From: Paenimyroides tangerinum
GTDB taxonomy: Bacteria > Bacteroidota > Bacteroidia > Flavobacteriales > Flavobacteriaceae
Direction of reading: 5' to 3'
NCBI RefSeq assembly: GCF_003865405.1
Contig: NZ_RQVQ01000023.1
Coordinates: 1-52,459 of the forward strand
Length of the DNA: 52,459 nucleotides
Made by a program: the position numbers and the translations under genes. Position 1 is the first letter of the stretch, and every line of letters starts with the position of its first letter. The notes below the pieces were generated by a model, which worked only from the letters and a program-made list of their open reading frames with translations, had not been told where the DNA came from and made no database searches. Of the stretch, positions 34,727 to 42,973 are shown one piece after another.

Positions 34727-35881
34727 CTAAATTGGAGTGTTAAATATTGGAAATCCGTTAGGAACAAACTCGGCCTGTTTGGTCAATTTATAGATTGTAA
34801 CGATCTCTTCTTGAATCTCATCTAATAAATTACCAAATGGTATGTCGGTAATTAGAGGGCAATTATTATCTTTTCTGCGTTGCCTATTGTATTTTTTTAC
34901 TACATTTTGATAGGCCGAACTAAAAAGAAATTTAGCACTAAAATCTTCAGAGAATATTTTTTCCAATCGGTTATATTCATCTTCAGTAATCTTGTGACGT
35001 TTCTTAATGTAAGAAAGTTTATATAGTTTAAATTGGTCGTCTTGTGACTTTAGGCTTTTCGCTTCTTCAGCAGCTTCTCCGATAGATTTTAGTTCATATC
35101 GAATAATCCCTAAATATCCACCTTTGATTGAACTATTAAAAGAAAAAGAAGATGACTTATCTAAAACCTTTTTGATAGGGTCCAAAAAGCCTTTTTTAAG
35201 CGACCTAAGGTCTTTATAATTAATTGCCCAAGTCTTGTTCATAAATTCCAAAGTAACCTTTGTACCGTTCTCTTTTAAAGTATTTAACCAAAGTGCGAAT
35301 AAAAAGTGCTTATGAGACTTTAAAGAATAAACCAGAGAATACAAAACGTAATTATAATTGGCTAAGGCAACAATCTTTTTAAACCAGTATGGATTGATAA
35401 AAAAAGACACCTGTCCCTTGTAAATGGTAGGGTCGATGATCAAACCACCATAGAACTGTTTTTTTTCAACCTCTCCTTTAGGATTTAAAAAAGAGACTGT
35501 ATGCCATTCTTGTTTGAAATTAACCAAGAATTGCAATCCATTTTTAATTGTTTCGATATTTCTTGAAGAAGATATATCTGATGTTTTCATTACAATCTTA
35601 GCATAAGACTCATCATCAGTTAGATAGGTTTTCTTAAATAAATCCAATTGCAGACTATCAGATGGTTGGTCTTGTTTATATTGAAACTGTCTATTACGAA
35701 GAATATCTAAAATATTTACAATAATACGATTAGCTTCAATAGGCATTGCCTCTTTTAATACAAAATCGCCATCAATAAAATGGAAAAAAAGATCTCGATA
35801 AAATTCATTCGAAATCTTAACCTTATCAGACTTTGAGTGACTTACAAAGGTTTCTTTAACTTTATTATCTCTTCCTTCCAC
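34727..35881 (-). CDS. plasmid replication initiator (RepB/Rep_3 type)
   Basis: A 384-aa initiator with two winged-helix-type halves (about residues 20-170 and 180-310; ISNEFYRDLFFHF, LFALWLNTLKENG, YLGIIRYELK), as in iteron-binding Rep_3 proteins. It should bind the iterons immediately downstream of its own gene and open the AT-rich element. A dimer-type operator (AGAATAA-TC-TTATTCT) lies 25 bp upstream of its start, suggesting autorepression. It is the only complete rep gene in the window and would serve the origin at 33.6-34.7 kb. Confidence 0.85.
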   Translation of the reverse strand: MEGRDNKVKETFVSHSKSDKVKISNEFYRDLFFHFIDGDFVLKEAMPIEANRIIVNILDILRNRQFQYKQDQPSDSLQLDLFKKTYLTDDESYAKIVMKTSDISSSRNIETIKNGLQFLVNFKQEWHTVSFLNPKGEVEKKQFYGGLIIDPTIYKGQVSFFINPYWFKKIVALANYNYVLYSLVYSLKSHKHFLFALWLNTLKENGTKVTLEFMNKTWAINYKDLRSLKKGFLDPIKKVLDKSSSFSFNSSIKGGYLGIIRYELKSIGEAAEEAKSLKSQDDQFKLYKLSYIKKRHKITEDEYNRLEKIFSEDFSAKFLFSSAYQNVVKKYNRQRRKDNNCPLITDIPFGNLLDEIQEEIVTIYKLTKQAEFVPNGFPIFNTPI

Positions 35882-35905
35882 GATGAATAATTTTGCTATT
35901 AAATA

Positions 35906-35921
35906 AGAATAATCTTATTCT
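35906..35921. promoter_or_regulatory. inverted repeat upstream of rep, probable Rep operator
   Basis: AGAATAA, 2 bp, TTATTCT: a perfect 7-bp inverted repeat at 25-40 bp before the rep start. Rep_3 proteins repress their own genes as dimers at inverted repeats. Confidence 0.5.
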
Positions 35922-35974
35922 AAATTTTGAGTTAATTTAATGATTATTAAGTTTTATTCCAAATCAATATTCCA

Positions 35975-36057
35975 TATATTTGCAATACGAAAAGGAAGAT
36001 TTTACCTTAATTGGTTTTATTTTTCGATAGAGGAGCGTTAGCTCCTCTATTTTTTTA
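35975..36057 (+). ncRNA. candidate small RNA, about 70 nt, between rep and the par genes
   Basis: A perfect -7 box TATATTTG (35975-35982) is followed 45 bp later by a strong terminator: ATAGAGGAGC (36027-36036), GTTA loop, GCTCCTCTAT (36041-36050), then seven Ts. No open frame fits between. The product would run from about 35989 to 36057, divergent from rep and antisense to any read-through of the parA operon into rep. Confidence 0.6.
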
Positions 36058-36067
36058 TTCTAAAATA

Positions 36068-36292
36068 CTAGGGTCTAGTAGGGTTTTTACCATTCAAATA
36101 ATTAGCTACTTGTTGCTGAGTCTCTTTATCATAAACATTACAAAAAAGCCACTTTTTATCTCCAACAAAAGTTTGATCAAAATATTGAACCAAACGTTTA
36201 ACACCATTTGATCCATTGACCGCTCGATACTTTACCCAGTTTCCATCTAGTAACTTAACGTTTACAACAAAAACTCTATTTGTGCTTTGCAT
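36068..36292 (-). CDS. hypothetical protein, 74 aa, third gene of the par operon
   Basis: A small protein with a beta-rich N-terminus (TNRVFVVNVKLLDGNWVKY) and no recognised family. It overlaps the RHH-like gene by 17 bp, so it is transcribed with parA. Its position next to the partition genes suggests plasmid maintenance. The coding frame is supported by the coupling rather than by homology. Confidence 0.5.
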   Translation of the reverse strand: MQSTNRVFVVNVKLLDGNWVKYRAVNGSNGVKRLVQYFDQTFVGDKKWLFCNVYDKETQQQVANYLNGKNPTRP

Positions 36293-36554
36293 AATAACGT
36301 TTTACAAATTCTTGGTATTCATCATTATAAACAGTTAAGAGTGCATCATTAATAAGTTCCTTAACCGTTAATCCGTCTACCAGAGAGGCTTTGTTCTTTA
36401 AAAAAACAATCATCTCATTTGGAATTTTCACATAAAATCCTTTTTCAGTAGCAGCGATTGGCTTTTGAACAGGAACAACCTTCTGAATAGGAGTTTCAAC
36501 ATTTGATTTTTTTACCTGGTTTACTAAAGCAGACAAATCCATTTTTTTAGCCAT
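36276..36554 (-). CDS. small partition-type DNA-binding partner of ParA
   Basis: A 92-aa basic protein. The first 40 residues are low-complexity (Lys, Val, Pro), then KGFYVKIPNEMIVFLKNKASLVDGLTVKELINDALLT resembles a short ribbon-helix-helix region (split here as strand plus two helices, about residues 38-75). It overlaps parA by 8 bp. In ParA systems of this size the second gene is the centromere-binding protein; that role is inferred. Confidence 0.6.
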   Translation of the reverse strand: MAKKMDLSALVNQVKKSNVETPIQKVVPVQKPIAATEKGFYVKIPNEMIVFLKNKASLVDGLTVKELINDALLTVYNDEYQEFVKRYYAKHK

Positions 36555-37146
36555 TACTTAAAAGTTTTGTAATTAATTCAGTTGTTAAATTTTGTAATTG
36601 ATTATTTGCTTTATGCTTCACCTCTACCCCTTTAGTAACAATACTATTTGTGATTGCATCATAATCATTAATAATACTATTGGCAATGGGAATTTGAAGC
36701 TCATTAAAGTTTTCAGTTAATTTTTCCTTTAAAGAAGAATTTGACTTAATACGGTTAAAAACAATAATAGAACGATCTACAGCTTCATTTTCTTTAATAA
36801 TTTGAACTGTTTTATCGATAGCCAATAAATCATTAATACTTGCTTGTGTAGGTATAACAATAAGATTAGCCAGTTTAACTAAGGCATGAATTTCTTCGAA
36901 AATATACGGAGGTGTATCGATAATAATAAAATCAAAATCTGAATGAGGAATTTTCTTTACATCTCGATCAACATCAATATAAGTCAATTGATCATTCAGT
37001 TCTCTAACCTGTAATAAAGTTCCTTGATAATCCCAATCAATCAAGCCCACTTTAGCGTGTTGATTTAGTAAATTGGCTACATTAAATGATAATGTACTCT
37101 TACCAACTCCACCTTTTTGATGGGTAAATAAAATAATTTTTGCCAT
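36547..37146 (-). CDS. parA: ParA-family partition ATPase
   Basis: A 199-aa small ParA. Deviant Walker A HQKGGVGKST (residues 8-17), switch region LIDWDYQG (about 37-44), Walker B IIIDTPP (about 74-80). The start at MAKIILFTHQ (37146) is preferred; the upstream frame codes a Tyr/Ile repeat from the TATATA tract. It should segregate the plasmid together with the next gene. A 20-bp palindrome lies 62-81 bp upstream of the start. Confidence 0.9.
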   Translation of the reverse strand: MAKIILFTHQKGGVGKSTLSFNVANLLNQHAKVGLIDWDYQGTLLQVRELNDQLTYIDVDRDVKKIPHSDFDFIIIDTPPYIFEEIHALVKLANLIVIPTQASINDLLAIDKTVQIIKENEAVDRSIIVFNRIKSNSSLKEKLTENFNELQIPIANSIINDYDAITNSIVTKGVEVKHKANNQLQNLTTELITKLLSNG

Positions 37147-37207
37147 AGTATTTTTATTATTTAAATCAAAAGTACTAATATATATATAAATATACAAACA
37201 TAGAGAT

Positions 37208-37227
37208 ATATAAATATATATTTATAT
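37208..37227. repeat. 20-bp palindrome upstream of parA (copy 2 of 4)
   Basis: ATATAAATATATATTTATAT, extended by one more pair on each side. It is identical to palindromes at 9574-9593, 41276-41295 and 41637-41656. Upstream of parA it is a candidate centromere or operator. Confidence 0.7.
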
Positions 37228-37300
37228 ACACAATTAGATATTAAAATATTTATTATCAATAATTTATAAATAAATATAATATTAAAAAATTTCTAATTTC

Positions 37301-37356
37301 TTCCCCGAAGGGGAAATTTATTCTGCCCCTTAAAGTAATAAGCGGCAGAATAAATT
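37301..37356 (-). terminator. double hairpin at the 3' end of the antirestriction gene
   Basis: A perfect 13-bp inverted repeat, AATTTATTCTGCC (37315-37327) and GGCAGAATAAATT (37344-37356), overlaps the stop codon of the ArdC-like gene; a second hairpin TTCCCC-GAA-GGGGAA is at 37301-37315. T-runs are weak, so this may be an RNA-stabilising end. Confidence 0.6.
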
Positions 37357-38347
37357 AGTATTTCAAAAACGAATAGGCTTTGTTTGACAAGGTAAAAGCC
37401 TCCTGCATGGTTAACGTTTTATCCTCGCAGTTAGATTGATTTAACCAACTTTTAAGATAAACGATCGAATTTATAAATTGATGAGTATAATCGAATTCAG
37501 AAGAAAAAAGCAACGCCCCTATTTCGGCTACTAATTCTTCAAATGCATAAGCATTACGTCCATCTACGAATGTATCATCAAAACGATCTAATCTTGATTT
37601 GTGACCTGTCCAGTGGGTAATTTCATGAAATAAAGTACTATAATAAAAATGTTCATCTTTAAAAAAGGTAGTCAAAGGCATACAAATTTTATCTAAAGAA
37701 GGAGAATAAAAAGCAATATCTTGCGCATTATGTTCAAGTTTTAAACCTTTTTTTTCAATCAGTTTTAAAACAAAATCCTCCGCAGATTCATTTAAAGAAA
37801 TTTCAGAAATTTCATTTTCAGAATCAGAAACATTTTTAAAATCACATGCTTCAAAATTTTCTATATCCTCGACACTAAAAACGCGATAAACTTTTAAGAA
37901 ACTACGCACTGTAAAGTTTTTCTGTTCAGTTGAAGAAAGTTTTAAATAGTCCGATCGTGAAATCCTCTGTTTGGTTTCTTTATGTTTAATATCAAAATTA
38001 AAGTATTGAATCGGAACGGATTTAGATCCCTTTTTTAGCTTTCCATTAGCCTGACTAATTTGAGAAAACGTAGCATAATAAAAACTTTTTCTTTCGTGAA
38101 TTAAAATATCAATAGCTAAGATTAGTTTGTTGTAACGTGTGTATTTACATTTAGAAACAATATTTGAAGGAGAAAAAACCAAATTATCTTTTAAAAAATG
38201 ATCCCAATTAGATGGTTCTAATTTCTCTATGTTGTCAATAATAGTATTAAAAAAAACATCATTAATATTCTTTGAAGCTTCGCCTTTGGCATTTTCTGTT
38301 TCTTTTGAAGTATTTACAGAACGGTTAGATTTTACATTTGATTTCAT
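37355..38347 (-). CDS. ArdC-like antirestriction protein (ssDNA-binding plus zincin domain)
   Basis: A 330-aa protein. The N-terminal part (about 20-160) resembles the DUF1738 ssDNA-binding domain of ArdC (WDHFLKDNL, YNKLILAIDIL, ATFSQISQANGKLKKGSKSVPI). The C-terminal half is a metallopeptidase-like zincin with FHEITHWTGH (HExxH, about residue 243) and a downstream Glu in FEELVAEIGA. ArdC proteins protect incoming plasmid DNA from restriction. Its presence points to a conjugative or mobilisable ancestor, though no relaxase or type IV secretion genes are here. Monocistronic, minus strand. Confidence 0.82.
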   Translation of the reverse strand: MKSNVKSNRSVNTSKETENAKGEASKNINDVFFNTIIDNIEKLEPSNWDHFLKDNLVFSPSNIVSKCKYTRYNKLILAIDILIHERKSFYYATFSQISQANGKLKKGSKSVPIQYFNFDIKHKETKQRISRSDYLKLSSTEQKNFTVRSFLKVYRVFSVEDIENFEACDFKNVSDSENEISEISLNESAEDFVLKLIEKKGLKLEHNAQDIAFYSPSLDKICMPLTTFFKDEHFYYSTLFHEITHWTGHKSRLDRFDDTFVDGRNAYAFEELVAEIGALLFSSEFDYTHQFINSIVYLKSWLNQSNCEDKTLTMQEAFTLSNKAYSFLKY

Positions 38348-38538
38348 AGGATTAAAAGTTTTAGAATTAATGAACTGATTTAATATTCTTAGTTAGCTTA
38401 CGCTTTATGGCTTTTCTGTGCCAAAAACACTAAATCAGTAAAGAGTATGAAGTCAAGAAAAAGAAGACTCAGAATGAGTAACTACTTTTTCGGTAAATTT
38501 TTTTAGGAATCTTTGCGAGTAAATAAAACAACATTGAA

Positions 38539-38578
38539 GCAAGACTTCATTATTTTTTGAATGATTATGAAGTCTTGC
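38539..38578. repeat. 12-bp inverted repeat in the 1.2-kb gap 38348-39542
   Basis: GCAAGACTTCAT (38539-38550) and ATGAAGTCTTGC (38567-38578) pair with a 16-nt loop. A further GAAGTCAAG lies at about 38451. The gap contains no gene I can support (short frames, e.g. near 39105-39293, look random). A structured RNA, an oriT or a recombination site are possible. Confidence 0.5.
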
Positions 38579-38779
38579 CTCAATATTTGATTTCTGCGAA
38601 GTAAAAACCTCAAAAGATTTTTACTCCTACTCACTGATTTAATTTTGCATCAAGAAAACCATAGATAAGGCGAAAGAAAACTCTAGAATATAATCGGTTA
38701 AATAGTTCAATACAACTTTAAGAACAATGGAATTAAGTAGAAAAATCAAGCGTTATTAATACTTTAAAAACTAAATATT

Positions 38780-39010
38780 CATTTTAAAATAGGGAGCAAT
38801 ATTTCTAATTTGATTAAAAAATGAGGTCGTTTAATCTTCATATTTGAATGAAGTTTAAACACGATTGCCCTTAAAAATAGGTTTTCAATGTTTTCTTTAA
38901 AACTGATTTTTAAGGTTTTAATCCAATTTATCTACTAAAGGGTGGGTGGGAAACATATAAATATATCTTTATGTAAATATATAAATATATAAATATATAT
39001 CTATATATAA
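38780..39010. other. noncoding element A with GGGTGGGTGGG
   Basis: Shares in order with 41465-41660: CTAATTTGA, TTAATCTTC, GAAGTTTAA, TTAAAAATAGGTTT, TTAATCCAA, AAAGGGTGGG-GGGAA and a final ATAAATATAT tract. There is no open frame. The two copies flank umuCD copy 2. Confidence 0.55.
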
Positions 39011-39503
39011 TAATTCAATTAAGATATCCAGAAGGAAGCTATTTGCCTTTTTTATTTATATTTATATCAGACAAGGACTAAAATAAAGAATTTAATACGA
39101 ATATTTATAATATAAAAACGTAAAGAATTAAAACTAAGTACTGGTGTAGGTTTATCTTTTGTTCGTGATTTCGAACAGGGGAAGAAAATGCATCGCCTAG
39201 AAAAATTGAACAGTGCATAAACCTTATTAGGTAAATAAGTAGGTGTATATAGAGAACGAAGACAATAATGGACAGACGAACAAAAATAATCAACTTAAAA
39301 AATAAAGTCTAAGAATTCTAAATTAAAGATAAGTAAAGCAATACGAATATCAAAAAAAAGGGATTATTCATTTATAAGTTTAACGGAATCTCGATTCAAT
39401 GCAGACTAATATATATTTATATATAGATATACTATAATCAAAAAAGTCCGAAAGGAAACTAAATTATTCAATCAAAAACGTCAAGATCTGACACAAGTGC
39501 ATT

Positions 39504-39538
39504 TTAACTTTACGGGATCGTCGATTTGAGTAAATTTG
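39504..39538 (+). promoter_or_regulatory. umuC copy 2 promoter, near-leaderless
   Basis: TTAACTTTA (39504-39512), 18 bp, TAAATTTG (39531-39538), 4 bp, ATG 39543: the same spacing as umuC copy 1. The spacer contains ATCGTCGAT, a 9-bp palindrome not shared with copy 1. Confidence 0.7.
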
Positions 39539-39542
39539 TACT

Positions 39543-40796
39543 ATGTATGCCTTAGTTGATTGTAATAATTTTTATGCAAGTTGTGAGCGTGTTTTCAATC
39601 CGAAATTACGTCACGTTCCGATTGTTGTTTTAAGTAATAACGATGGGTGTGTTATCGCACGTTCAAATGAGGCAAAGGCACTTGGAGTACCGATGGGAGC
39701 ACCAGCGTTTGAATACAGAGATTTATTTTTAGAAAAGGGAATACAGGTTTTTTCTTCGAACTATGCTTTGTACGGGGACATGAGCAATCGGGTAGCAACA
39801 ATTTTAAAAAAATACAGCCCTGAAGTAGAAGTATATTCAATCGATGAATGTTTTCTAAGATTAAAGGGGTTTGAAAAATATGATTTAACAGCGTATAGCT
39901 TAAAGATTCGAAAAGACATCTTAAAATGTACTTTAATACCAACCTGCGTTGGAATTGCTCCAACAAAAGCACTTGCAAAGGTAGCCAATCGTATCGCAAA
40001 GAAGTTTTCGCAGCTAAATGGAGTACATTGTATAGATACTGAAGAGAAACGAATTAAAGCCTTAAAATGGCTCGACATAGAAGATGTTTGGGGAATAGGT
40101 AGACAATTCTCAAGAAAACTAAAATCTAGAGGTGTTCATAAGGCAATACACTTTACTCAATTATCCGATAATTATGTTCGAAAAGAATTCTCAGTTGTAG
40201 GCTTGCGTTTAAAAAAAGAATTAGAGGGCATTTCAGTTTTAGAATTAGAGGAAATTACAAACAAAAAAAACATTGCTATTACCCGTTCATTTGATAAAAC
40301 GTATACAGAAAAGGAGTATCTAGAAGAGCGAATTTCAACCTTCGCGGCAACTTGTGCCGAAAAGTTAAGAAATCAAAAATCAACCTGTAGAATTGTAACC
40401 GTTTTTATTTTGACAAATCGATTTCAGACAGAAAAAGAACAGTATTATAAATCCATAAATGTAACAATACCATTTGATACAAATTCAAATATTGAAATAT
40501 CAAAATACGCTAAAAGAGGATTAGACATCATTTTTAAAGAAGGCTATTCTTATAAAAAGGCAGGAGTTATAGTCAGTGGAATTGCTCCCGAAGATGAAAA
40601 GCAGTTTAATCTATTCGAAGATGAACCAGTACATCATCGAAAGATTATGACTGTAATGGATAAACTTAACTTTAAATACGGCCATAAAATGATAAAAATA
40701 GGTTCTCAAGCACTTGATCAAACCTGGAAGATGCGTCAGGACCTATTGAGTCCAAATTATACAACTAAGTGGAATGAAATATTAGAAATCAGATGA
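39543..40796 (+). CDS. umuC: Y-family DNA polymerase V catalytic subunit, copy 2
   Basis: A 417-aa protein, collinear with copy 1 and similar along its whole length. Catalytic motif YSIDECF (copy 1 has YSIDESF), thumb [17 protein letters not shown], clamp motif QFNLFED. Overlaps umuD by 4 bp. Divergence from copy 1 is spread evenly, so the copies were acquired separately or separated long ago rather than by recent duplication. Confidence 0.95.
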   Translation: MYALVDCNNFYASCERVFNPKLRHVPIVVLSNNDGCVIARSNEAKALGVPMGAPAFEYRDLFLEKGIQVFSSNYALYGDMSNRVATILKKYSPEVEVYSIDECFLRLKGFEKYDLTAYSLKIRKDILKCTLIPTCVGIAPTKALAKVANRIAKKFSQLNGVHCIDTEEKRIKALKWLDIEDVWGIGRQFSRKLKSRGVHKAIHFTQLSDNYVRKEFSVVGLRLKKELEGISVLELEEITNKKNIAITRSFDKTYTEKEYLEERISTFAATCAEKLRNQKSTCRIVTVFILTNRFQTEKEQYYKSINVTIPFDTNSNIEISKYAKRGLDIIFKEGYSYKKAGVIVSGIAPEDEKQFNLFEDEPVHHRKIMTVMDKLNFKYGHKMIKIGSQALDQTWKMRQDLLSPNYTTKWNEILEIR

Positions 40797-41257
40797 TAAA
40801 TTTTATAAAGGCACCAAAGTTTGGAGATGAATTAGAGAATCTATCCATAAATAAAGAAGGACAAAAATATTTTGCGGAATTTCATGGAGGCATACGAGCA
40901 GGATTTCCATCTCCCGCAGAAGATTTCTTATCAGACAGAGTAAGCCTTGACGAAAGGTACCTTTCAAAAATAGGAAGCACATTTGTTAATAGGGTAAGGG
41001 GTCTTTCAATGTATCCAGAATATTTAGATGGAGATTTAATAATTATTAGATCAGATTACGAAGCACAAAATGGAGATGATATTGTCGTTTCAATAAATGC
41101 GTCAGACTACACTTTAAAGAGATATGACAAAAAAAATTCAACCCTAATGGCATTGAATCCTAAATATTCCGAATCAGTAAAAATTGAAGAAAATGATGAA
41201 GTAGTCATACTTGGAGTAGTAGATACAATAATCAGAGAAAAGAAAAAAAGATATTAG
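40793..41257 (+). CDS. umuD: UmuD-type S24 self-cleaving protease, copy 2
   Basis: 154 aa, the same length as copy 1. Self-cleavage site Ala36-Gly37 in [11 protein letters not shown], Ser72 (GLSMYPEY), Lys109 (YTLKRYDK). Coupled to umuC copy 2. A 20-bp palindrome 18 bp downstream could end the transcript. Confidence 0.93.
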   Translation: MINFIKAPKFGDELENLSINKEGQKYFAEFHGGIRAGFPSPAEDFLSDRVSLDERYLSKIGSTFVNRVRGLSMYPEYLDGDLIIIRSDYEAQNGDDIVVSINASDYTLKRYDKKNSTLMALNPKYSESVKIEENDEVVILGVVDTIIREKKKRY

Positions 41258-41275
41258 CTAGTAAAAAGACATCAC

Positions 41276-41295
41276 ATATAAATATATATTTATAT
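41276..41295. repeat. 20-bp palindrome after umuD copy 2 (copy 3 of 4)
   Basis: Identical to 9574-9593, 37208-37227 and 41637-41656. Followed by more TATATA. Confidence 0.75.
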
Positions 41296-41464
41296 ATAAA
41301 TATATGTCAAATATAATTGAATTACAACACCTTAAGAAATAAATTACAAATCAAAAAAAATAACCTTCTTATTTTAAATTTGTTTGAATATTATGTTGCT
41401 AATTATATCAAGATATATTCAATACAAAATAAGGAATCGGAATTAGAATCAAGTACAGCTTAAC

Positions 41465-41660
41465 AAAGGGACAATGCATCTAATTTGAATTGAAACTGAA
41501 GTATCAATTAATCTTCGATGGAATAAGAAGTTTAATTCTGAAGGTTTAAAAATAGGTTTCTAAGAATTCATTCTGAATTCTATTTTATAATTTAATTCAA
41601 ATTAATCCAATAAAAGGGTGGGAGGGAAGAATATATATATAAATATATATTTATATATGA
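41465..41660. other. noncoding element B with GGGTGGGAGGG and a terminal palindrome
   Basis: Diverged partner of 38780-39010 with the same order of short conserved blocks. AAAGGGTGGGAGGGAA at about 41613-41628 leads into the 20-bp palindrome at 41637-41656 (copy 4 of 4). There is no open frame between 41258 and 41697. Confidence 0.55.
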
Positions 41661-41697
41661 ATACTAAAATCAGATCATATAAGATTGATTTACAAAT

Positions 41698-42084
41698 TTA
41701 TAAAACAATCAATTTTCCTTTATCTTTTGTGAAATATTGCAGGGCTTGCTTTAACTCATCGAATAATATTGAATCAGAATCTATACCTATCTTATATTTA
41801 AAATTAGGTGCTTTTATTATAAATTCTGAATGGGATAAAACAATTTCATAATCGTCCAACTCACCACAATTATCTTTATCATGTGATTCAAAATAATAGT
41901 AATCCGTTTCAAATTCATCTTCGGCATAAGTTTTTTGAAGAAGAATATATTTTCCCATTGAGTTTACAATTTCTTCAAAAGATAAATCAATATTTGGATT
42001 GTATTTATCCTCCTTTTGACAAATTGAAATTGTAATTCCAAACCCTTCATCACTTATCGATATTTCTTTAGCAATAAAATCCAT
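41698..42084 (-). CDS. hypothetical acidic protein, 128 aa
   Basis: A soluble acidic protein (many Asp/Glu, FETDYYYFESHDKDNCGELDDYE) of the type seen among immunity-like or cassette proteins; no family assigned. TACACAACCGTTA stands 37 bp before its start on the plus strand, a cassette-boundary-like sequence shared with the glutaminase gene, so it is probably a gene cassette. No terminator is obvious. Confidence 0.55.
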   Translation of the reverse strand: MDFIAKEISISDEGFGITISICQKEDKYNPNIDLSFEEIVNSMGKYILLQKTYAEDEFETDYYYFESHDKDNCGELDDYEIVLSHSEFIIKAPNFKYKIGIDSDSILFDELKQALQYFTKDKGKLIVL

Positions 42085-42120
42085 ATTTAAAATTTAATTA
42101 TCAAAGTTAATCCTAATTCT

Positions 42121-42145
42121 ACACAACCGTTAGTTGGCAGCTGCC
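42121..42145. other. attC-like remnant between two minus-strand cassettes
   Basis: ACACAACCGTTAGTTGGCAGCTGCC; on the minus strand GCCAACTAACGGTTGTGT, with partial matches to the two attC core sites. TACACAAC[CG]GTTA occurs here and upstream of the glutaminase (46289-46300). GGCAGCTGCC is a perfect 10-bp palindrome. Too short for a complete attC. Confidence 0.4.
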
Positions 42146-42159
42146 TTTTTTGCATCTTT

Positions 42160-42684
42160 TTAATTTGTTAGTTTTAGTTTCATCATAATGTCCGTTTGTT
42201 CATCATTTCCGAGTTTAAAAATATGCTTGTCAAACTCTACAAACCCATTTTTTTTATAAAAGTTTATTGCTCTCGGATTTTCTTCCCAAACTCCTAACCA
42301 AACATAATCCGCATTTTTATTTTTGGCTATTTCTATTGCTTTGTCATATAAAATTTGTCCAACTTTTTTTCCGTGAAATTCTTTGAGAACATAAATTCTT
42401 TCGATTTCAAGAGCTTTGTCATCTTTTAGTTCGGTTTGAGATTGTCCGAAGTTGAGTTTTAAATATCCAATTATTTTTTTGTCAATTTTCGCAAAATAAA
42501 AATCAGCATTTTCATCACTCAATTCGGTTTTTATTTTGTCAACTGAAAAACCACTTTCCAAATAATTTTTCATATTTTCTTCCGTGTTGCTTTCAGAAAA
42601 TGTTTCATAAAAAGTTTGTCGACCAATTTTTTGCAATTCGTCAAGGTCACTTATTGTTAATTTTTCAATGCCAATATTTTCCAT
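42160..42684 (-). CDS. GNAT family N-acetyltransferase
   Basis: A 174-aa acetyltransferase. The acetyl-CoA site appears as ALEIERIYVLKEFHGKKVGQILYDKAIEIA (the R/Q-x-x-G-x-G/A motif, here HGKKVGQ), followed by the typical WLGVWEENPRAINFYKKNGF. The N-terminal segment (LDELQKIGRQTFYETFSE) is like RimI/SpeG-type GNATs. Substrate unknown. It lies between attC-like sites on both sides, so it is likely a mobile gene cassette. Confidence 0.85.
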   Translation of the reverse strand: MENIGIEKLTISDLDELQKIGRQTFYETFSESNTEENMKNYLESGFSVDKIKTELSDENADFYFAKIDKKIIGYLKLNFGQSQTELKDDKALEIERIYVLKEFHGKKVGQILYDKAIEIAKNKNADYVWLGVWEENPRAINFYKKNGFVEFDKHIFKLGNDEQTDIMMKLKLTN

Positions 42685-42722
42685 TCATTCTTTGTTGGTC
42701 GCTGTTTCGATAAGGTTGTCGC

Positions 42723-42913
42723 TAACGAGCCGCAGCTTCGCGAAGTGCGGGAATCTCACAAAACCAAGTTTAAAGAAAATCCCAAAACACAAGCAAAACA
42801 TTTAGGCTTTTGTAAATTTAATATTTTTTACAAAACGAAATGTAATTGCGACTTAAAAAGCCAAAACTTTAAAAAAAGCCTTTACACCGCATTTTGCGAA
42901 ACTGCTGTTGAAC
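42723..42913 (+). other. attC-like site A, ending in GTTGAAC
   Basis: Left core CGCTAAC (about 42719-42725), stem GCAGCTTCGCGAAGTGCGG (42732-42750) pairing with CCGCATTTTGCGAAACTGC (42887-42905), right core GTTGAAC (42907-42913), which fits the integron R' consensus GTTRRRY. The loop is unusually long (136 nt). The IS91-like element begins at the next base. Confidence 0.5.
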
Positions 42914-42973
42914 TAAACCTTCGGTAGCTTTTCCATTAGAAACCATATATTTATGGTATTAAAATTCAAAATT

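Noticed and set aside
39105..39293. 62-codon minus-strand frame in the gap before umuC copy 2
   Set aside because: Hydrophobic low-complexity sequence from AT-rich DNA, no start context, no conserved partner; left out as a gene.
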